33,904 bases of DNA from NCBI GenBank assembly GCA_023954855.1, contig JAGSGY010000061.1, positions 1-33,904 on the forward strand, in the 5' to 3' direction. Shown here one piece after another: positions 19,501 to 26,118 of this stretch; position 1 is the stretch's first letter, and every line of letters starts with the position of its first letter. A program made the translations under genes and the position numbers. Below the pieces are notes generated by a model. The model had not been told where the DNA came from. It made no database searches and saw only the letters and a program-made list of their open reading frames with translations. The stretch comes from Pseudomonadota bacterium. Its GTDB lineage: Bacteria; Myxococcota_A; UBA796; GCA-2862545.

Positions 19501-20535
19501 GAGTTCCGCATCTGCACCCAGTACAGCGGCGACATCACCGTCGACAGCAACGACGTCAGCGTACTGAGCCCGACGTTCGGCCCGAGCGTCACCGGCGCCA
19601 TTACCTGGAACGCCAACCGCACCGGAGGCGGCCTCGAGCGCCTGAAGATCGACCACACTCTCGACGTCGGCGCGAATGCCGTGGTGCTGACCGCCATCTC
19701 AGCGACCCTCGACGGCACCGCCACCATCGACGGTTCCTGGGACGCGAGCAACGTCAGCTACGCCGGCATCAACCCGGGCACCATCGTCAACGAGAGCGGC
19801 TACCTGCGCGCAAACCAGTGGGCCATTCAGTTCATCGGCACGAGCTCGCAGAGTGGCGTCCTGGTCCATGGAACGGCGGACCTGCTCGACCTGTACGCGA
19901 ACGGATCGAGCGTCTCGACACAAGACGGAGCCATCCTCTCGGTCTCGTCCACGGGCTCGGCCTACCTGTTCAGCCCGATCATCTTCGACAACCGGGCCGG
20001 CACCTACGGCGGCGCGATTGCCACCGACGGCGCGGTGACCATCGAGTACGGCAACATCAACGGCAACTGGACCATCGGTGACGGCGCGAACATCTACGTG
20101 GGCCCCGAGGGCAGCCTGAACGCGAGCTTCCTCGTGCTCGACGACCACATCGGATGGGACGGCACCACGCGCAATGCCACCGCGGCGTCGATCCTCAACC
20201 ACGGCGAGTTGACGATGAATGGCGGAACGATCAGCGCCACCAACAACGCCAGCTTCGGGTTGCGCACCACCGAGCCCGTAACGCTCACCAACACGCGCTT
20301 CGTCAAGAACCGGACGGGCGGCATCTTGCTCACCGGCACCGCCACCGCGGCGATGACGAGTGTGTACTTCGAGGACACGCCCGACCCGAACGTCTCGATC
20401 GTCAGCTGCTTCGGCGGGCACTCGAGCCTGCAGCTCAACAATGGCTCGCACCTGTACTTGGGCGCAGACCCCATCACCGTGACCAGCACCTGCGGCACCA
20501 GCTGCACGCCGAGCTACACCGACTACTGCCCGTAG
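16501..20535 (+). CDS. Giant lipoprotein with MopE-type metal-binding repeats and a probable beta-helix
   Basis: A 1344-residue lipoprotein (lipobox LAAC, Cys15, followed by KGDDE) with eight full units and one terminal unit of about 110 residues (nt 16704 onwards). Each has CDGYDNDCDG..DEDP, an aromatic WY/WF turn, an Asp ladder, a Cys-Pro segment, DCDDxDAxxNHDD and STCDGDCDDDPNACG. This is the putative metal-binding motif of the MopE family, where the Cys are expected to form disulfides and the Asp ladders to bind calcium or copper. The last 370 residues have repeated short strands and Gly/Asn turns typical of a right-handed parallel beta-helix and end in Cys-containing YTDYCP. It is probably displayed at the surface. 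Metal identity and partner are inferences. It follows the di-haem peroxidase-like gene. Confidence 0.86.
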   Translation: MRLLMMVTLLTLAACKGDDEPAATDTGVVTVDSGDEDRDGDGVPASEDCDDDPAECGADCSPELTADDCDGYDNDCDDQVDEDNGASWYADCDGDGDFSATADVACGEPTTHSCDDGAAPDGGYTSTAPTTADCDDEDATQNHDDADGDGTSTCDGDCDDDPNACGSLCEPGNTTADTCDGFDVDCDGTIGEDDGRAWYPDCDGDGDPSGTGVNACDEPTTSPCTDGQAPDGGWTASVPSSPDCDDEDADLNHDDVDTDGESTCDGDCDDDPNACGADCRSDLTVDGCDGYDNDCDGGSDEDPDLTWYLDDDQDGSTVGTGTLQCTSPSSKHVSTASATIDCNDADAALNTRDDDGDGESTCAGDCDDDPNVCGDQCKSTNTLDGCDTYDNDCDGSYDEDPGSTVWYLDDDSDGWIASTTGVGQCTSPGAKYTTRLTTVDCNDGDASLNHDDADNDSVSTCAGDCDDDPNACGAACSPDLTVDACDGENNDCDNQTDEDPPRWFFDGDQDGWTSMAGWVDACDSPGAKYSQDRSLLTDCDDVDATANHDDEDGDNVSSCDGDCDDDPLACGAACSPDLNVDACDPNQYDNDCDDTSDEDAPTWFEDDDQDGWSADLTGQASCDAPGPRWSQTASAQADCDDDLASQNHDDADSDNHSTCDGDCDDDTSTCGAGCFPGNSADDICDDYNQDCDGDLDEDPDRTWFLDDDQDGWSADLTGQAACDSPGADWSQTASAQADCDDALASLNHDDADGDNHSTCDGDCDDDTNACGAGCFPENPAADVCDGDNQDCDSNVDENPEIDWFVDADRDGWTTTVSTFACVSPGTDYQADQSNPLDCDDTTAILNHDDTDNDGTSSCDGDCVDADANLSQAALDANLTAADIEPGASEAWYDGVDQDCLEDNDFDQDGDGYVATAHNSEAGGTAPSTGDCDDNPTDDASGWTRANETYPGANEHCDGLDNNCNGNIDESGSNGAKASFIPDTGYATRYTNEDVVLDEPGEFRICTQYSGDITVDSNDVSVLSPTFGPSVTGAITWNANRTGGGLERLKIDHTLDVGANAVVLTAISATLDGTATIDGSWDASNVSYAGINPGTIVNESGYLRANQWAIQFIGTSSQSGVLVHGTADLLDLYANGSSVSTQDGAILSVSSTGSAYLFSPIIFDNRAGTYGGAIATDGAVTIEYGNINGNWTIGDGANIYVGPEGSLNASFLVLDDHIGWDGTTRNATAASILNHGELTMNGGTISATNNASFGLRTTEPVTLTNTRFVKNRTGGILLTGTATAAMTSVYFEDTPDPNVSIVSCFGGHSSLQLNNGSHLYLGADPITVTSTCGTSCTPSYTDYCP
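16704..19420 (+). repeat. About 330-bp tandem coding repeats of MopE-type
   Basis: Nine copies of CDGxDNDCD-type starts, spaced about 330 bases. Units seven and eight (about 18560-18900) are nearly identical at base level across the WSADLTGQA and DWSQTASAQADCDD segments, showing recent duplication; earlier units are more diverged. Confidence 0.85.
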
Positions 20536-20545
20536 CTTCGGTGCC

Positions 20546-21091
20546 CTAGGGCTCACACTCCACGGCTTCACCAGATTCGGGGAAGGCGGTCACCGCCCCC
20601 CAAGAGGAGCCTGGCATCGCCGTGAACGCCTTGCAGCGCGTGCACCAGCCCGCGTCGCCGCAGCGGTACAGCCATGCGCTCGCGAGGGGCGCGGCCTCTG
20701 GATCGTCGTTCGCCATTCCGAGCACGCCGTCCGACGCGATGACCCAGTACACGCCGTCGACCTCCTGCGGACCGTCGAGTCCCGCGAGCAGCGCGGTGCT
20801 TGCAGCGCAGCCCAATCCGCCGACGAGTAGGCCCACGACCAGGGTGAACCACAGCCGGTGTCTGGCAAAGAAGCCCCCGGACACCACAGCCACCGCGCCG
20901 GTCGCGGCGAGCGCCAACGCCAGCTTCGGAGCACTCCGGACAATCGGGTAGTAGATCGACTGCTGCCCCGGAAGCGAGAGGAGAAGCGCGAGGCCGAGGC
21001 CGATCGGGACGACCGCAAGCAGGGGCGGCAACCACCAGCGCCAGGCCAGTGGTCCACCCTGCTCTCTCCATCCTTCATCCATTTCGCCCAT
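20546..21091 (-). CDS. Small membrane protein with three transmembrane segments
   Basis: A 181-residue protein with three hydrophobic segments (about 17-40, 57-76 and 79-100) and a C-terminal soluble part with Cys residues in CGDAGWCTRC and AVECEP. I placed the start at the ATG of 21091; an ATG three codons further (21082) is possible. TATGCT at 21098-21103 lies only 6 bases before the start codon, and no ribosome site is seen, so the message may be leaderless. The family is unknown. It converges with the MopE-repeat gene and lies downstream of the beta-barrel-like gene at 21181. Confidence 0.68.
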   Translation of the reverse strand: MGEMDEGWREQGGPLAWRWWLPPLLAVVPIGLGLALLLSLPGQQSIYYPIVRSAPKLALALAATGAVAVVSGGFFARHRLWFTLVVGLLVGGLGCAASTALLAGLDGPQEVDGVYWVIASDGVLGMANDDPEAAPLASAWLYRCGDAGWCTRCKAFTAMPGSSWGAVTAFPESGEAVECEP

Positions 21092-21097
21092 GCGCAA

Positions 21098-21103
21098 AGC
21101 ATA
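21098..21103 (-). promoter_or_regulatory. Possible -10 box (TATGCT) giving a leaderless message
   Basis: TATGCT on the minus strand ends 6 bases before the ATG at 21091, so the transcript would begin at about the start codon. A 7-base inverted repeat (GAGCGTC, 5-base loop, GACGCTC; 21108-21126) sits where the -35 would be and could be an operator or a terminator of the upstream gene. Confidence 0.35.
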
Positions 21104-21107
21104 CCGA

Positions 21108-21126
21108 GAGCGTCCCGTCGACGCTC
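21108..21126. repeat. Inverted repeat upstream of the small membrane protein
   Basis: GAGCGTC and GACGCTC are perfect inverse arms around CCGTC. The site lies 54 bases downstream of the stop of the gene at 21181 and overlaps the -35 region of the gene ending at 20546. It has no T-run. Confidence 0.35.
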
Positions 21127-21180
21127 GCTGCCACGAACTCAAAGCTGTGGGGGCAAGCGCCTACCCGCACGAACGCCGAC

Positions 21181-21861
21181 TCACCAGGTCACGCCCACCT
21201 CAACGGCGGCCACGTTGACGAACAACGTAGGAAGGAGCGAGGCGGTCATCCACCACCGCTGCTCGACGTAGGACCACGAGGGGACCGTTGCGAAACGGAA
21301 TCGCCCTCGCCCCCTCGGACCGATGAGCGAAACCCCAACGTCGGGGGGTAGCCACTGCAGCACCCATGGCTGCTCAATTCGAGCGTTCTCACGCCGGTCG
21401 CGCCAATAGCCCACTTCGACAGGCGCGTAGCTCATGTCAAACAGGACCCGGTCGCCGCCAGCCTCGAGGGCCATCCCCGGCGCGAGTCCGACCATCCGAG
21501 CGTGGCCGTACTGAGGAGACCTGGCGACTTGAACGCGCGTCGATGCCACGGCAAACGCAGCCAGACGCACGGACGGCGTCTCCACGAGCGAGGCCCGCCC
21601 ACTCAGGGCCAACAGGCCGGCAGGCCCCGCCGTCGACGAGCCCGAGCCCCCCAGCACACCCTGCACGACGAAGCGCTGGGAGGGCGCAACAGCGACGCTG
21701 ACTCCGCTCCACGCCACCCACGGCATCCCCCAGGTCAGGTAGTTCGCACCGCCCCCACCTAGTGACGCGTGCCCGGCGAAGTCGATGGGTGAGGCGCTGG
21801 GAAGGAGTCCTCGCTGGGAGGGAGATGCTGCAGCCAACCACGCGAACAAGATGAGCTGCAC
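21181..21861 (-). CDS. Secreted protein, probable outer-membrane beta-barrel
   Basis: The GTG at 21861 follows GAGGAG with a 5-base gap and gives MQLILFAWLAAASPSQ, a short signal peptide; a GTG two codons earlier (21867) overlaps that ribosome site. The 226-residue product is rich in Gly, Ala, Trp and Tyr with alternating hydrophobic residues (RFVVQGVLGGSGSS, RLAAFAVASTRVQVAR, DRVLFDMSYAPVEVGYW) and ends VAAVEVGVTW, with the terminal aromatic residue typical of outer-membrane barrels. No Cys is present in the mature part. The function is unknown. Confidence 0.68.
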   Translation of the reverse strand: MQLILFAWLAAASPSQRGLLPSASPIDFAGHASLGGGGANYLTWGMPWVAWSGVSVAVAPSQRFVVQGVLGGSGSSTAGPAGLLALSGRASLVETPSVRLAAFAVASTRVQVARSPQYGHARMVGLAPGMALEAGGDRVLFDMSYAPVEVGYWRDRRENARIEQPWVLQWLPPDVGVSLIGPRGRGRFRFATVPSWSYVEQRWWMTASLLPTLFVNVAAVEVGVTW

Positions 21862-21962
21862 AGTCACTCCTCAAGGGCTGATCACGGGTCTACCACAGCG
21901 TTGCCCTAGAGGGGCAGAAGCGACATTGACGTGCTGTGACCCACGGACCCAGGTTGACGGGG

Positions 21963-21968
21963 TAGGTT
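21963..21968 (+). promoter_or_regulatory. Possible -10 box (TAGGTT) of the thioredoxin-like lipoprotein
   Basis: TAGGTT lies 19 bases before the ATG at 21988, with CGGAG between. A TTGACG lies three bases upstream and another at 21926, but neither is at a usual -35 distance. Confidence 0.35.
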
Positions 21969-21987
21969 CGCCGCCAACGGAGAAATC

Positions 21988-22638
21988 ATGCGCATCACCG
22001 CCCTCGCTCTTGCCCTCGCCGCCTGCGGCGCCGACGCCCCGACCGAAGAACCTGCCGCACCCCCGGTTGCCGAGGAAGCCACGGAAGAAGTCCAGGAGGC
22101 GGCCACCCCAGCTGCGACCGCCCCAAACTTCGAGCTCACCGACCTCGACGGCACGACCCACACCCTCGAGAGCCTGCGCGGAAAGGTCGTCGTGCTCGAG
22201 TGGTTCAACCCTGGCTGCCCCTTTGTCGTTGCCGCCCACGACGGCGGACCGCTGGGTGACATGGCGTCGCGCTGGGGCGACAAGGAAGTCGTCTGGCTCG
22301 CCGTCAACTCCGGCGCTCCGGGCAAGCAGGGACACGGTCTCGACGTGAACCGCGAAGCCGCCGGCACCTGGAACATGGGCCACCCCATCCTGCTCGACGA
22401 GAGCGGCGAGGTCGGAAAGCTGTTCGGTGCCAAGACCACACCACAGATGGTGGTGATTGATCCCGAGGGCCAGATTGCCTACGAAGGCGCGCTCGACAAC
22501 GCCCCGAGGGGCGAGGTCAAGGGCGGCGGCGACCGGGTTCCATACACCGACAATGCCCTGACGAACGTGGTCGCCGGAGAGGCTGCAAGGCCGGCGCAGA
22601 CCACACCGTGGGGCTGCTCGGTGAAGTACGCGTCCTAA
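21988..22638 (+). CDS. Thioredoxin-fold (redoxin, AhpC/TSA-like) lipoprotein
   Basis: Lipobox LAAC (Cys13) is followed by an Ala/Glu/Pro-rich spacer (about 17-45) and a thioredoxin-like domain starting APNFELTDLDGTTHTLESLRG. The active-site strand is VVLEWFNPGCPFV with a single Cys77, so the usual CxxC pair is absent and the chemistry is more peroxiredoxin-like. The protein ends TPWGCSVKY, a tail with Cys210 that recurs in this family of periplasmic redoxins and may be the resolving Cys. It should act in the periplasm on peroxides or disulfides; the substrate is unknown. It stands alone between the beta-barrel-like gene and the sigma-54-driven lipoprotein. Confidence 0.87.
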   Translation: MRITALALALAACGADAPTEEPAAPPVAEEATEEVQEAATPAATAPNFELTDLDGTTHTLESLRGKVVVLEWFNPGCPFVVAAHDGGPLGDMASRWGDKEVVWLAVNSGAPGKQGHGLDVNREAAGTWNMGHPILLDESGEVGKLFGAKTTPQMVVIDPEGQIAYEGALDNAPRGEVKGGGDRVPYTDNALTNVVAGEAARPAQTTPWGCSVKYAS

Positions 22639-22650
22639 GAGGCGGATCCA

Positions 22651-22668
22651 CGCGACAGCGATGTCGCG
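22651..22668. repeat. Inverted repeat (CGCGACA-N4-TGTCGCG)
   Basis: Perfect 7-base arms (22651-22657 and 22662-22668) around GCGA. It lies 13 bases past the stop of the thioredoxin-like gene and about 54 bases upstream of the sigma-54 -24 element. It could be a terminator without T-run, or an activator site. Confidence 0.5.
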
Positions 22669-22688
22669 ATTGGAGGCTGGCTCCCGCT

Positions 22689-22712
22689 CCATCGGCCCGG
22701 AGATGCCGATGG
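22689..22712. repeat. Inverted repeat (CCATCGGC-N8-GCCGATGG)
   Basis: Perfect 8-base arms (22689-22696 and 22705-22712) around CCGGAGAT. It ends 8 bases before the sigma-54 -24 element. Either an enhancer-binding protein site placed unusually close, or a hairpin ending upstream transcripts. Confidence 0.5.
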
Positions 22713-22720
22713 TTACGGGC

Positions 22721-22736
22721 TGGCACGGCAGTTGCT
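22721..22736 (+). promoter_or_regulatory. Sigma-54 (RpoN) promoter
   Basis: TGGCACGGCAGTTGCT matches the sigma-54 consensus TGGCACG-N4-TTGCW at every fixed position, with GG at 22722-22723 and GC at 22734-22735 ten bases apart. Transcription should begin near 22747, so the leader is about 12 bases and still contains AGGAG. It drives the lipoprotein at 22759 and would need an ATP-using enhancer-binding protein. Confidence 0.8.
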
Positions 22737-22758
22737 TTGGCCAAGACAGGAGCCACAC

Positions 22759-23409
22759 ATGCCACAGCGTCCACTGATCGCCCTCGTCCTCGCATCCGCT
22801 ACCCTCGCCGGGTGTCCGCAGCAGACCACCTGCACCGCCGAAGCACGTGTCTCGGTGATGGTCGAGGTCATCGACGCCGCCGGAGACCTCGTGGTCGACC
22901 CCGTCGGCACCTACACCGTCGATGGTGGTGCCGAAGCCGACTGCGAGTCGTGGGGGGACGGCATGCTTGCCTGCGGCTGGGAGGTGCCCGGTGAGTTCTC
23001 GATCACCGTCGATGGGTTCGGATTCACCCCCGAAACGGTCAGCGCCACGGTGACCGGGGACACCTGCCACGTCGGAACCGAGGACGTGACCGTCACGCTC
23101 GAAGGTGTGGATTGCACCGACTCCATCGAAGCCAGCGTGCTTGTGACAGTGACGGATGGACAAGGCGCCCAGGTCACCGCCGGCGACGTGGTGTGGAACA
23201 TGGCCGACGAAGATGACCTACCCGAGGCCTGCGACAGTATTGGCGGCAACCAGTGGCACTGCGGCTACGAGGTCGCCGGCGACATCCGCATCGACATCTC
23301 GAATGCGGGCCCATACGAGGCCTACTCCCAGGTGGTGACTGTGGAAGAGGGCGAGTGCCATGTGGTCACCGAGTCGCTCGCCGCTGTGCTCGAGTACTTG
23401 CCGGACTGA
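22759..23409 (+). CDS. Sigma-54-controlled lipoprotein with duplicated beta domain
   Basis: The ATG at 22759 has AGGAG upstream and gives MPQRPLIALVLASATLAGC, a clear lipoprotein signal (Cys19); an upstream in-frame start at 22732 would overlap the promoter. The mature protein is two related halves, each with a Val/Thr-rich strand region (VSVMVEVIDAAGD; ASVLVTVTDGQGA), a Cys, then CGWEVPG or CGYEVAG and a second strand set ending GDTCHVGTE or GECHVVTE. The repeated Cys suggest one or two disulfides per half. The fold resembles small carboxypeptidase-regulatory or Ig-like domains. Ligand and role are unknown; the sigma-54 promoter suggests conditional expression. Confidence 0.82.
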   Translation: MPQRPLIALVLASATLAGCPQQTTCTAEARVSVMVEVIDAAGDLVVDPVGTYTVDGGAEADCESWGDGMLACGWEVPGEFSITVDGFGFTPETVSATVTGDTCHVGTEDVTVTLEGVDCTDSIEASVLVTVTDGQGAQVTAGDVVWNMADEDDLPEACDSIGGNQWHCGYEVAGDIRIDISNAGPYEAYSQVVTVEEGECHVVTESLAAVLEYLPD

Positions 23410-23418
23410 GCCCCGCGG

Positions 23419-23424
23419 TACCCT
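23419..23424 (+). promoter_or_regulatory. Possible -10 box (TACCCT) of the GFA-family gene
   Basis: TACCCT lies 18 bases before the ATG at 23443 with GGAGGG between. TTGCCG at 23398-23403 lies 15 bases upstream, slightly too close for a usual -35. Confidence 0.4.
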
Positions 23425-23442
23425 TCGCGCCTGGAGGGTCCG

Positions 23443-23880
23443 ATGACGACCAGAACCGGCCAATGCATGTGCGGCGCCGTCCGCTTTTCGACCGAAGAGC
23501 TCGCGGAGCACTTCGCGATCTGCCATTGCAAGACCTGCCAGCGCTGGGCTGGCACGTCGTTCAAGGGTGTCTCCGCGCCCACCGCCACGCTCGAGATCGA
23601 AGGCCGCGAGCACATCGCTGTGTTCAAGAGCTCGGGCTTCGCCGAGCGCGCCCACTGCCGAAGCTGTGGCTCGACGCTTTGGTATCGCCTCACCGCCGGC
23701 CCGTACGTGGGCAAGACCAGCCTCGCTGTGGGACTGCTCGACCACACCGATGGGCTCACCGTCGCCCACGAGTACTTCTCGGACCGAACCGACAGCACCC
23801 ACACGCTGACCGGCGAGCACAAGCAGTTCACCGCCGCCGACGTGCTGGCCATGGCGGCGGCCTTCGAGGACGACGCCTGA
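23443..23880 (+). CDS. GFA-family (glutathione-dependent formaldehyde-activating enzyme-like) protein
   Basis: A 145-residue protein with the GFA/CENP-V zinc pattern: GQCMCGAVRF (Cys8, Cys10), CHCKTCQRWAG (Cys27, Cys29, Cys32) and HCRSCGSTLWYR (Cys72, Cys75). The family binds zinc through these Cys and was first described as condensing formaldehyde with glutathione, although most members have no proven substrate. GGAGGG precedes the ATG. No signal peptide, so cytoplasmic. It lies about 5 kb upstream of frmA-frmB, which use the same adduct, but separate promoters and intervening genes mean the link is only suggestive. Confidence 0.9.
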   Translation: MTTRTGQCMCGAVRFSTEELAEHFAICHCKTCQRWAGTSFKGVSAPTATLEIEGREHIAVFKSSGFAERAHCRSCGSTLWYRLTAGPYVGKTSLAVGLLDHTDGLTVAHEYFSDRTDSTHTLTGEHKQFTAADVLAMAAAFEDDA

Positions 23881-23887
23881 CCTGCGC

Positions 23888-23893
23888 TACCCT
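23888..23893 (+). promoter_or_regulatory. -10 box (TACCCT) predicting a leaderless message
   Basis: TACCCT ends 6 bases before the ATG at 23900, in the 19-base gap after the GFA gene, and no ribosome site is present. Transcription would start at the A of the start codon. Confidence 0.45.
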
Positions 23894-23899
23894 GACGGC

Positions 23900-25207
23900 A
23901 TGACTCGCTTTTTCCTCATGCTCTCGCTGGCCGCCTGCAATCCTCAGCCGGACAGGCCCATGGACGACGAGCCGGTCGACACCGACACGTCCGACACCGA
24001 CGACACCGGCACCGCCGCAGTCGTTGGCCTCTGCGACGTGCTGCCGGAGCCCACCGGCGATGTGGTGAACATCAGCCCTAGCGATGACCTCGAAGCCGCA
24101 CTCGAAGCGCTCACCACCGGCCAAACCGCACTGCTCGCAGCGGGAACCTACGCCCTCGCATCGGACGCCTACATCTCGCTCCGAGCCGACGGGGTGACCG
24201 TGCGCGGTGCCACCGGACGAGCCGAAGACGTCGTCATCGACGGCAACTGGCAGACGCAATTCGGTCTGTCGGTCAACGCCAGCGACGTGGTGATCTCGGA
24301 CCTCACACTCCAGCGCTTCTACTACCACCCTGTCCATGTGACGCCGAGTGCCGGACGCAGCATCTCGGGGGTGCGCCTGTACCGTCTGCGCATCATCGAT
24401 GGGGCCGAACAGGCCATCAAGATCAACACGGGCGACAACGGCACCCTGTTCGCGGACGACGGCGAGGTGGCCTGCTCGCATCTTGAGCTCACCGACGATG
24501 GGCGCCCACACGTGCGCAACAACTGCTACACCGGTGGCGTCGATGCCCACCAAGCCCGTGGTTGGGGCATTCGCGACAACCACATCGAGGGCTTCTGGTG
24601 CGACAGCGGTCTCTCCGAGCACGGCGTGCACTTCTGGCGGGGAGGCCGCGACACCGTCATCGAGCGCAACACGCTGGTGAACAACGCCCGGGGTATCGGC
24701 CTCGGCCTCGGCCAAGACACCGTCGGCCGCCGCTACTCCGACTCGCCGTGTGGGGGTGCCATCGCGCAGTCCTACGCCGAGACGGCCGTCAACAACCTGA
24801 TCTTCGCGGACGACGCTGCGCTGTTCGCCTCGACATCGGGCTTTGACGCCGGCATCTCGCTCGAGTCGGCCTGCGATGCGACCGTGCTGCACAACACCGT
24901 GGTGTCGACACAAGCGCCGTTCTCGTCGATCGAGTACCGCTTCGACACCACCCGCGGCACCGTGGCCAACAACCTGGTGTCGCACAATGTGCGGGACCGT
25001 GGTGTGGGTGGACCGCTCACGGTCGCGGCGAACCTCGCAGATGCCCCCTCGAGCTGCTTTGCGAGCGTGGGTGCCGGAAACCTTCACCTCGCTGCAGGAT
25101 GCGCGGCCATCGACGCGGCAGACGCGGGCCACACCGTTCCGCGCGACGTCGACGACACGCTGCGCGACAGCACGCCAGACATCGGCGCCGACGAGTTCGA
25201 GGACTAG
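23900..25207 (+). CDS. Lipoprotein with right-handed parallel beta-helix
   Basis: MTRFFLMLSLAACNP gives a lipobox (LAAC, Cys13), followed by an Asp/Thr-rich linker (about 25-38). The rest shows the pattern of pectate lyase-like or NosD-like beta-helices: LEAALEALTTGQTALLAAGTY, then DGVTVRGATG and repeated short strands with stacked Asn (SDVVISDLTLQ, GWGIRDNHIEGF, RDTVIERNTLVNN, TVLHNTVVST, TVANNLVSHN). It ends in DIGADEFED, which is common at the end of such secreted proteins. It may bind or cleave a polysaccharide, but no catalytic set can be assigned. It starts 19 bases after the GFA gene with no ribosome site, so a leaderless message is likely. Confidence 0.85.
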   Translation: MTRFFLMLSLAACNPQPDRPMDDEPVDTDTSDTDDTGTAAVVGLCDVLPEPTGDVVNISPSDDLEAALEALTTGQTALLAAGTYALASDAYISLRADGVTVRGATGRAEDVVIDGNWQTQFGLSVNASDVVISDLTLQRFYYHPVHVTPSAGRSISGVRLYRLRIIDGAEQAIKINTGDNGTLFADDGEVACSHLELTDDGRPHVRNNCYTGGVDAHQARGWGIRDNHIEGFWCDSGLSEHGVHFWRGGRDTVIERNTLVNNARGIGLGLGQDTVGRRYSDSPCGGAIAQSYAETAVNNLIFADDAALFASTSGFDAGISLESACDATVLHNTVVSTQAPFSSIEYRFDTTRGTVANNLVSHNVRDRGVGGPLTVAANLADAPSSCFASVGAGNLHLAAGCAAIDAADAGHTVPRDVDDTLRDSTPDIGADEFED

Positions 25208-25284
25208 GGCGAGCACGAACAGGAGAACGCCGGTAGCGCTTTCCGGCAGCGGTGGTGTCCAAGGAGCAAGACCCGGAGACCCCC

Positions 25285-26094
25285 ATGCTTGCCATCCTGC
25301 TCACTCTGCTCGGCACCGCCGAGGCCAGCGCCGACCTCGAGCTTCAGACGAACCTCCCCGTGGTGGTGTTCGTCGGCGACGAGCGCACCCCCCTCACCGT
25401 CAAGCGGCAGCGCACACTCGAGGACCTCGAGCCGGGAGTCCATCAGGTCCGCGTCGAGAGCGTGTTCGGGAGCGTGCTCCAACAGACGAGCATCGAGCTC
25501 ACCGACGACACCCTCACCACCGCGCGCTGGAGCCGAGGCAACCTCGAGGTGACCGGGACCGAAGCGACGGGCGAAGCGCCCGCAGTGCCGCCCGCGGAAC
25601 TCCCGACGACCGCACAGGCCGATGCACCGCAGGAGGCTGATGAGGCCGTCGTCGAGGACGTCGCGGTGGCCGAAGACCCCATTGTGGCCGAGGACCTCGC
25701 AGTCGCCGAGACCGCCGAGACCGACGCCTCCGAGCCAGTGCCGGAGTCGCCCCCCGCGCTGGAGCCCGAGGTGTTGGCGTCTGCTGAGCCGGTCGACCTT
25801 CCCGACCCAGAGAGCGCCCGTATTGGCTTCGTCCCCGAAGGCCTCACCGAGGGTCTCGCGGACCCGGACAACGAGCCGCTCCCGGAGCTCACCCCCATCC
25901 GCGAGCTCGCCATTCCCGCGAGCATCCCGGCAGAGACACAGTCCCCAGCGTCCTCACGTCGCGTCACGCTCGAGGCAAAGCAGGACTGGACCATCGCCAT
26001 CGAACACGAGGGGCGCACGCTGCTGGTCCACGTCATTGACGGAGGCTTTGTGGTCGAAGACGAGCAGGGCCTTCGCATGGCGCTCGCCGACTAG
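25285..26094 (+). CDS. Secreted acidic protein with PEGA-like N-terminal domain
   Basis: The ATG at 25285 follows CGGAG and gives the signal peptide MLAILLTLLGTAEASA; in-frame codons before it are polar. Residues about 17-95 look like a PEGA-type beta domain (LELQTNLPVVVFVGDERTPLTV, LEDLEPGVHQVRVES). A long Ala/Glu/Pro/Val-rich disordered linker (about 100-225) follows, and then a compact C-terminal domain (about 226-269) with RRVTLEAKQDWTIAIEHEGR. No lipobox is present. The MscS channel gene begins 24 bases downstream, so the two are probably co-transcribed; a periplasmic partner of the channel is one guess, without direct evidence. Confidence 0.75.
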   Translation: MLAILLTLLGTAEASADLELQTNLPVVVFVGDERTPLTVKRQRTLEDLEPGVHQVRVESVFGSVLQQTSIELTDDTLTTARWSRGNLEVTGTEATGEAPAVPPAELPTTAQADAPQEADEAVVEDVAVAEDPIVAEDLAVAETAETDASEPVPESPPALEPEVLASAEPVDLPDPESARIGFVPEGLTEGLADPDNEPLPELTPIRELAIPASIPAETQSPASSRRVTLEAKQDWTIAIEHEGRTLLVHVIDGGFVVEDEQGLRMALAD

Positions 26095-26118
26095 GAGCGC
26101 CCCGAGCGAGGAGTGGGT

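Noticed and set aside
17341-19656. Long open frame on the minus strand (about 771 codons) opposite the MopE-repeat gene
   Set aside because: It is an artefact of the repeated GC-rich GAC/TGC codons on the plus strand; its product is a Val/Ala/Gly-rich string without domains.
20618-20640. Sigma-54-like sequence on the minus strand (TGGTGCACGCGCTGCAA)
   Set aside because: It has GG-N10-GC spacing but lies inside a coding region, with mismatches at the -24 element and no gene start downstream.
25229-25247. Short inverted repeat GCCGG...CCGGC before the PEGA-like gene
   Set aside because: Five-base arms in GC-rich sequence are expected by chance, and there is no T-run.
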